The notes under the pieces are model-generated. The model made no database searches. It saw nothing but the letters and a program-made list of their open reading frames with translations, and was not told the origin of the DNA. Below, piece by piece: positions 1 to 5,362 of a stretch of DNA of 5,362 nt. Origin of the DNA: Alphaproteobacteria bacterium (GTDB taxonomy: Bacteria; Pseudomonadota; Alphaproteobacteria; Rhodospirillales; Magnetospirillaceae); contig JADFZP010000260.1 in assembly GCA_015232485.1 (NCBI GenBank), forward strand, positions 1 to 5,362, read 5' to 3'. Numbering within the stretch: the stretch's first letter is position 1; each line of letters begins with the position of its first letter. Made by a program: the position numbers and the translations under genes.

Positions 1-19
1 GCGCGTGAAGCGCATGCAA

Positions 20-46
20 GAGGGGTCCCGCAAAACGGGACCCCTT
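20..46 (-). terminator. Probable hairpin terminator of the GH17-GT2 gene
   Basis: The ten bases at 21-30 (aggggtcccg) are the exact reverse complement of 36-45 (cgggacccct), with a 5-nt loop between them. A G-T wobble at 20/46 could extend the stem. On the minus strand the hairpin starts 16 nt after the stop codon of the glycosyltransferase gene, which is the usual place for an intrinsic terminator. A clean U-run is missing: the bases after the stem on the minus strand read cttgcatgcg. On the plus strand the following bases (gaacatttcag) also lack one. The hairpin may therefore work with Rho, protect the 3' end, or act weakly in both directions. The inverted repeat is seen directly; terminator function is inferred from position. 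Confidence 0.65.
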
Positions 47-62
47 GAACATTTCAGCCCAT

Positions 63-2711
63 CTACTCCGCCGCCTCGGCCGGCACCGGGGTCGCGGCCA
101 GCTTCTTGGCGCGGCGTTCGCTGGCCGAGGGCAGGATGCTGACCAGCGAGGTCGCCACGGCGGCGGCGTAGGGCATCGACTGCACGAACAGCACCAGCGC
201 CCACAGGCGGGCCGAGGGATCGCCGGGTTCGGCGGCGCTCAGCACGGCGAAGGCGGCGCCCCATTGGGCGAGCATCAGCAGGCACTCGTCGCGGGCCATC
301 ATCAGGCCCGTGGACAGGGCGGCCTTGTCCTCGCATTTGGGGGTGCGGAAGAAGGGGGTGTGCTTCTTGTAGAAGCCCTGCCAGACCGCCAGCGCGATCG
401 AGTAGGTCAGACCCATGCCGGCGACCGCCGAGCCGATCCGCTGGCGCCAGTTGCAGCGCACCTTGCTGGAATACAGGAAGATGTGGTGCACCAGCTTGGC
501 GGCGAACACGCCGATGGTGGGCAGCACGAAGATGGCCAGCGGGAAGTCGAACCATTTGGTGATGAACTGCGCCTCGGGCACCGCCTTGAACAATTCGTGC
601 GCCACCAGACCGGCCGACCACACCAAGCTGAGGATGGTGAACAGCAGGTAGAAGGCGTCGGCGATCCACGGCAGCCAGCCCGAGAGGAAGTGGTATTTCT
701 GCGCGGGCGTCAGCTTGGTGTGGCGGAAGGGGTTCAGTTCCTTGGAATGGCCGCGCATGATCTGCATGGCGCCGAACGCCCAGCGGAAGCGCTGCTTCTT
801 ATAGGCCAGGAAGGTGTCGGGGGTCAGGCCGCGGCCGAAGCTGTGGTTGACGTAGACCGACTCGTAGCCGTTCTCGAGCAGGCGCAGGCCCAGCTCGGCG
901 TCCTCGCAGATCGTCCACTCGCCCCAATTGCCGGTGCCGACCAGGGCCTCCTTGCGCACCAGGGTCATGGTGCCGTGCTGGATGCTGGCGTTGGACTCGT
1001 TGCGGGTGACCATGCCGATATGGAAGAAGCCGGCATATTCCCAGTTGATCATCTCCTTGAAGGGATGATCGGCCCATTCGCGATGGTCCTGCGGGGCCTG
1101 CACCCAGCCGACCTTGGGGTTCTCGAAATAGGGCACCAGCGAGCGCAGCCAATCCTTCTCGACCACGTAGTCGGCGTCGATCACGCCGACCACCTCGGCG
1201 TCGGGGGCGGTCACGCTTAGGCCGTAATTCAGGGCGCCCGCCTTGTAGCCCGGCCATTTGCCCAGGGTGAAGAAGCGGAAATTGGCGCCCAGCCGTTCGC
1301 AATGCTCCTGCACCGGCTTCCACACCTCGGGGTCGCGGGTGTTGTTGTCCAACACCACGACTTCGAAATTGGGGTAGTCGAGCTGGGCCAGACTGTCGAG
1401 CGTCAGCTTGACCATGTGCGGCGGCTCGTTGCAGATCGGCAGGTGCAGCGAGACCTTGGGATAGGCGTGGATGCTGTCGGCCGTGAAGGGCAGGAATCGC
1501 CGTCGCATGCGATGCGACCAAGTCAGCTCGGCCAATTCCCAGCCATTGATCAGGACCACCGCGACCAGCACCATCTGGGCTGGAAGCAGCACGCTGTACA
1601 GCAGCTCGGCCGATGGACCGAAGTCGCGCAGCATCGGCACCGAGCCGACCCAGATCACCATCGAGGCGGCGACCTGCACCAGCACCGCGAAGAACAGCTT
1701 GCCCGGCCAGCGCAGATGGTTCCAGCGCCACAGCAAAAAGCCCAGCGGCACCATCGCCAGCACGGTGGCGGCGGCGGCCTGCAACGGCCATTCGGCGAAT
1801 TCGATGATCGGGCCGATCATCGAGAATTTGGGATGGCGGTCGACGTCCAGCATGCCCCAATGCGAACCGACCGACCACTCGATCTCCTTCTTCCAGGGCT
1901 GGTCGAAGGCTTCGATGATGTTGTAGTCGATGTTCTCGCGGGTCGCGACGTCCAGGAAGCGGCGCAGCACCATGGCCTGGTTGATCTGGCTGGGCTCGGC
2001 CCATTTGCGGGCCTTGCCGGCGCTCGGCCAGCCGACCTCGGTGATGGCGACGTGCTTGTCGGGGAAGGCGGCGCGCAGCTCGCGATAGCGCATCAGCAGA
2101 TAGGGAACCGATTCCTCGGCCGGCACGCCTTCCCAGTAGGGCAGGATATGGACGGCGATGAAATCGACCTCGCGCGCCAGCTCGGGATATTTCAGCCAGA
2201 CATACCAAGGCTCGGCGGTCGAGATCGGCTGGCGGACCTTTTCCTTGACGCGCCGCAGATAGCGCACGAGCTGCTGCGCGGTGACGTCGCCGCGGTGCAG
2301 GGCCTCGTTGCCGACGATCAGCCGGTCGATGTTCTTGTTGTCGCGCGCCATCGCGATCAGGCTGCGCAGTTCGGCCTCGTTCTTCGGCAGGCGGCCGTCG
2401 AGCCAGGCGCCGGCCATCACCCGCATGCCGTATTGGCGGGCGAGCGGCGGCACCACGTCCATGCCCTCGAGCGCGGTATAGGTCCGCACGCTGGCGACCT
2501 TGCCGGCCAGAATGGCCAAGTCGCGCTCGATCTCGCGCTCGGTCGGCAATTCGCCGGTGATCGGGTTGTCGTCTTCTTGATAGGGGCTGAACGACACCCC
2601 CTTGATGACGCCCGACCACGGAACATCGGTGTGGGGGAGGTTCATCCACCACCACACCCCAAGGTTGACGAGAAGGATGACGACCAGAACAGCGAAACCG
2701 CTCTTGCGCAT
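63..2711 (-). CDS. NdvB-like membrane beta-glucan synthase: GH17 domain fused to family-2 glycosyltransferase
   Basis: The protein has 882 residues from the ATG at 2711-2709. It probably polymerises beta-glucan from UDP-glucose at the inner membrane and trims or transfers the product with its own periplasmic GH17 domain. Residues 6-23 form a membrane anchor. Residues about 33-305 are GH17, with the presumed acid/base Glu136 in VGNE and the nucleophile Glu225 in ITEVGWPS. Hydrophobic segments near 308-327, 336-357 and 372-391 return the chain to the cytoplasm. The GT2 domain at about 415-650 carries Asp455 (VVLDNN), the DAD motif Asp512/Asp514, the ED pair Glu603-Asp604 and QRFRW at 640-644, so both active sites look intact. 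More hydrophobic stretches follow near 676-700, 722-742, 763-780 and 834-858, then an Arg/Lys/Ala tail. This order resembles Pseudomonas NdvB proteins, whose GH17 domains are beta-glucosyltransferases; linkage and cyclic or linear product are inference. The gene appears monocistronic. The ATG was chosen because the anchor follows at once, but it has no Shine-Dalgarno; a GTG at 2879 with AAGGG 6 nt upstream would add 56 residues. Confidence 0.9.
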   Translation of the reverse strand: MRKSGFAVLVVILLVNLGVWWWMNLPHTDVPWSGVIKGVSFSPYQEDDNPITGELPTEREIERDLAILAGKVASVRTYTALEGMDVVPPLARQYGMRVMAGAWLDGRLPKNEAELRSLIAMARDNKNIDRLIVGNEALHRGDVTAQQLVRYLRRVKEKVRQPISTAEPWYVWLKYPELAREVDFIAVHILPYWEGVPAEESVPYLLMRYRELRAAFPDKHVAITEVGWPSAGKARKWAEPSQINQAMVLRRFLDVATRENIDYNIIEAFDQPWKKEIEWSVGSHWGMLDVDRHPKFSMIGPIIEFAEWPLQAAAATVLAMVPLGFLLWRWNHLRWPGKLFFAVLVQVAASMVIWVGSVPMLRDFGPSAELLYSVLLPAQMVLVAVVLINGWELAELTWSHRMRRRFLPFTADSIHAYPKVSLHLPICNEPPHMVKLTLDSLAQLDYPNFEVVVLDNNTRDPEVWKPVQEHCERLGANFRFFTLGKWPGYKAGALNYGLSVTAPDAEVVGVIDADYVVEKDWLRSLVPYFENPKVGWVQAPQDHREWADHPFKEMINWEYAGFFHIGMVTRNESNASIQHGTMTLVRKEALVGTGNWGEWTICEDAELGLRLLENGYESVYVNHSFGRGLTPDTFLAYKKQRFRWAFGAMQIMRGHSKELNPFRHTKLTPAQKYHFLSGWLPWIADAFYLLFTILSLVWSAGLVAHELFKAVPEAQFITKWFDFPLAIFVLPTIGVFAAKLVHHIFLYSSKVRCNWRQRIGSAVAGMGLTYSIALAVWQGFYKKHTPFFRTPKCEDKAALSTGLMMARDECLLMLAQWGAAFAVLSAAEPGDPSARLWALVLFVQSMPYAAAVATSLVSILPSASERRAKKLAATPVPAEAAE

Positions 2712-2947
2712 GGTCAAACCAACCGAAGAAAGCCAGGAAGAGAGAAGGTCGCCGAAAACCGCCACGCGCGCGAACGAATGCCGGCACCCCAACAGGGCAG
2801 CCGCCGCCACGAACGCGATATGATCGGGATTCGGGCCGGGGTGCCGTCCCGGCTGTGGACCTCTTTCAAGGCGAGACACTCGGCGCCCTTGCCCAGGCCG
2901 ATCGATCGTCTAAGGATCTCGAAATCCCAGGTGTGGCGAGCGCGCAA

Positions 2948-2976
2948 GATATACATAAAGTTTGCGTCTTCGTCGA
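2948..2976 (-). promoter_or_regulatory. Weak candidate promoter for the glucan synthase gene
   Basis: On the minus strand TCGACG (2976-2971) is followed after exactly 17 nt by TATATC (2953-2948). Each matches four of six positions of the sigma-70 consensus TTGACA/TATAAT. This is the most AT-rich spot in the intergenic region. Transcription would begin near 2941 and leave a leader of about 230 nt before the ATG at 2711, or about 60 nt before the alternative GTG at 2879. The match is weak and could be chance in an AT-rich patch. Confidence 0.22.
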
Positions 2977-3075
2977 GAGGGCTTGTGACATTTTCGACAG
3001 CGGCGGGGCCGTCCACCCAGCCCAAACGCGTGGTCTGGGGCCATCAACCGATTCCCCCCTGGAAATTCGGCGCGG

Positions 3076-3106
3076 GGGGCGTTAAAGGCTGTGCGTCCCA
3101 CGCCCC
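3076..3106 (+). promoter_or_regulatory. Inverted repeat directly before the tex ribosome binding site
   Basis: The bases ggggcgt at 3076-3082 are the exact reverse complement of acgcccc at 3100-3106, giving a 7-bp GC-rich stem with a 17-nt loop. Its 3' arm ends one base before the tex Shine-Dalgarno. The left arm can instead join a six-G run at 3074-3079 that pairs with six C at 3054-3059, so the two hairpins exclude each other. The complementarity is seen directly. Any effect on tex translation is inference, and such stems arise easily in GC-rich DNA. Confidence 0.22.
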
Positions 3107-3113
3107 GAGGGAG
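3107..3113 (+). promoter_or_regulatory. Ribosome binding site of tex
   Basis: The purine run gagggag ends 4 nt before the ATG at 3118 and matches the anti-Shine-Dalgarno core GGAGG well. It decides the start: the upstream in-frame GTG at 3091 has no comparable site, and the protein from 3118 begins where other Tex proteins do. Confidence 0.7.
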
Positions 3114-3117
3114 CCCC

Positions 3118-5362
<2,245 letters not shown>

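Larger units (their letters stand above)
2712..3117. other. Divergent intergenic region between the glucan synthase gene and tex
   Basis: These 406 bp separate two outward-facing genes, so promoters for both should lie here. The composition is mostly GC-rich, with one AT-rich island at about 2948-2964 and a smaller one at 2984-2996. No tRNA or recognisable riboswitch is visible. Two minus-strand frames stay open across part of it: one is the possible 56-codon extension of the glucan synthase, the other an upstream frame ending at 2714. A plus-strand open frame crosses the whole region but is antisense to one gene and out of frame with the other. The 10-bp palindrome cgatcgatcg lies at 2899-2908. 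The last 65 bp before tex hold competing GC-rich inverted repeats. Confidence 0.6.

Noticed and set aside
45..1220. 391-codon open frame on the plus strand.
   Set aside because: It lies antisense to the GT2 half of the glucan synthase gene. Its translation is a low-complexity His/Gly/Gln/Ala mix with no recognisable domain, the usual shadow of a GC-rich gene.
799..2787. 662-codon open frame on the minus strand overlapping the glucan synthase gene in another frame.
   Set aside because: It is an Arg/Gly/Pro/Ala-rich out-of-frame reading of the same strand, while the GH17 and GT2 motifs all lie in the other frame.
2899..2908. Perfect 10-bp palindrome cgatcgatcg.
   Set aside because: It is a simple repeat of gatc-type words, common in GC-rich genomes, with no partner site or conserved spacing to a promoter.
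2962..2992. Possible tex promoter with TTGCGT at 2962 and GACATT at 2987.
   Set aside because: The spacer is 19 nt and the -10 matches only three of six bases, so it is too weak to annotate.

Overview
This window looks like ordinary chromosome of a GC-rich alphaproteobacterium, roughly two-thirds GC by eye. Both proteins would fit a Rhodospirillales-type (Magnetospirillum/Azospirillum-like) genome, but that placement is an inference from composition and gene content and no marker gene confirms it. I see no rRNA, tRNA, CRISPR array, IS element, integrase or prophage gene.

Layout. Positions 1-62 hold a perfect 10-bp inverted repeat that probably ends transcription of the first gene. Positions 63-2711, minus strand, encode a membrane protein of about 882 residues: an N-terminal membrane anchor, a GH17 beta-glucan-active domain, a membrane bundle, a cytoplasmic family-2 glycosyltransferase and a second membrane bundle. 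This is the layout of NdvB-type beta-glucan synthases. Positions 2712-3117 are a 406-bp divergent intergenic region with one AT-rich island and weak promoter-like and hairpin elements. From 3118 to the right edge, plus strand, lies tex, the conserved S1-domain RNA-binding transcription accessory protein. It is cut by the window end inside its Arg/Pro/Asn-rich tail, where a 7-residue tandem repeat begins.

The two genes are divergently transcribed and have no obvious shared pathway. One makes and remodels a surface or periplasmic beta-glucan, and the other is a housekeeping nucleic-acid-binding protein. They share only the central regulatory region.

Nothing here is clearly a new system. The points most worth a second look are the GH17-GT2 fusion (glucan synthesis plus remodelling in one chain), the uncertain start of that gene with an upstream open frame ending 2 nt before its ATG, and the in-frame heptapeptide repeat in the Tex tail.
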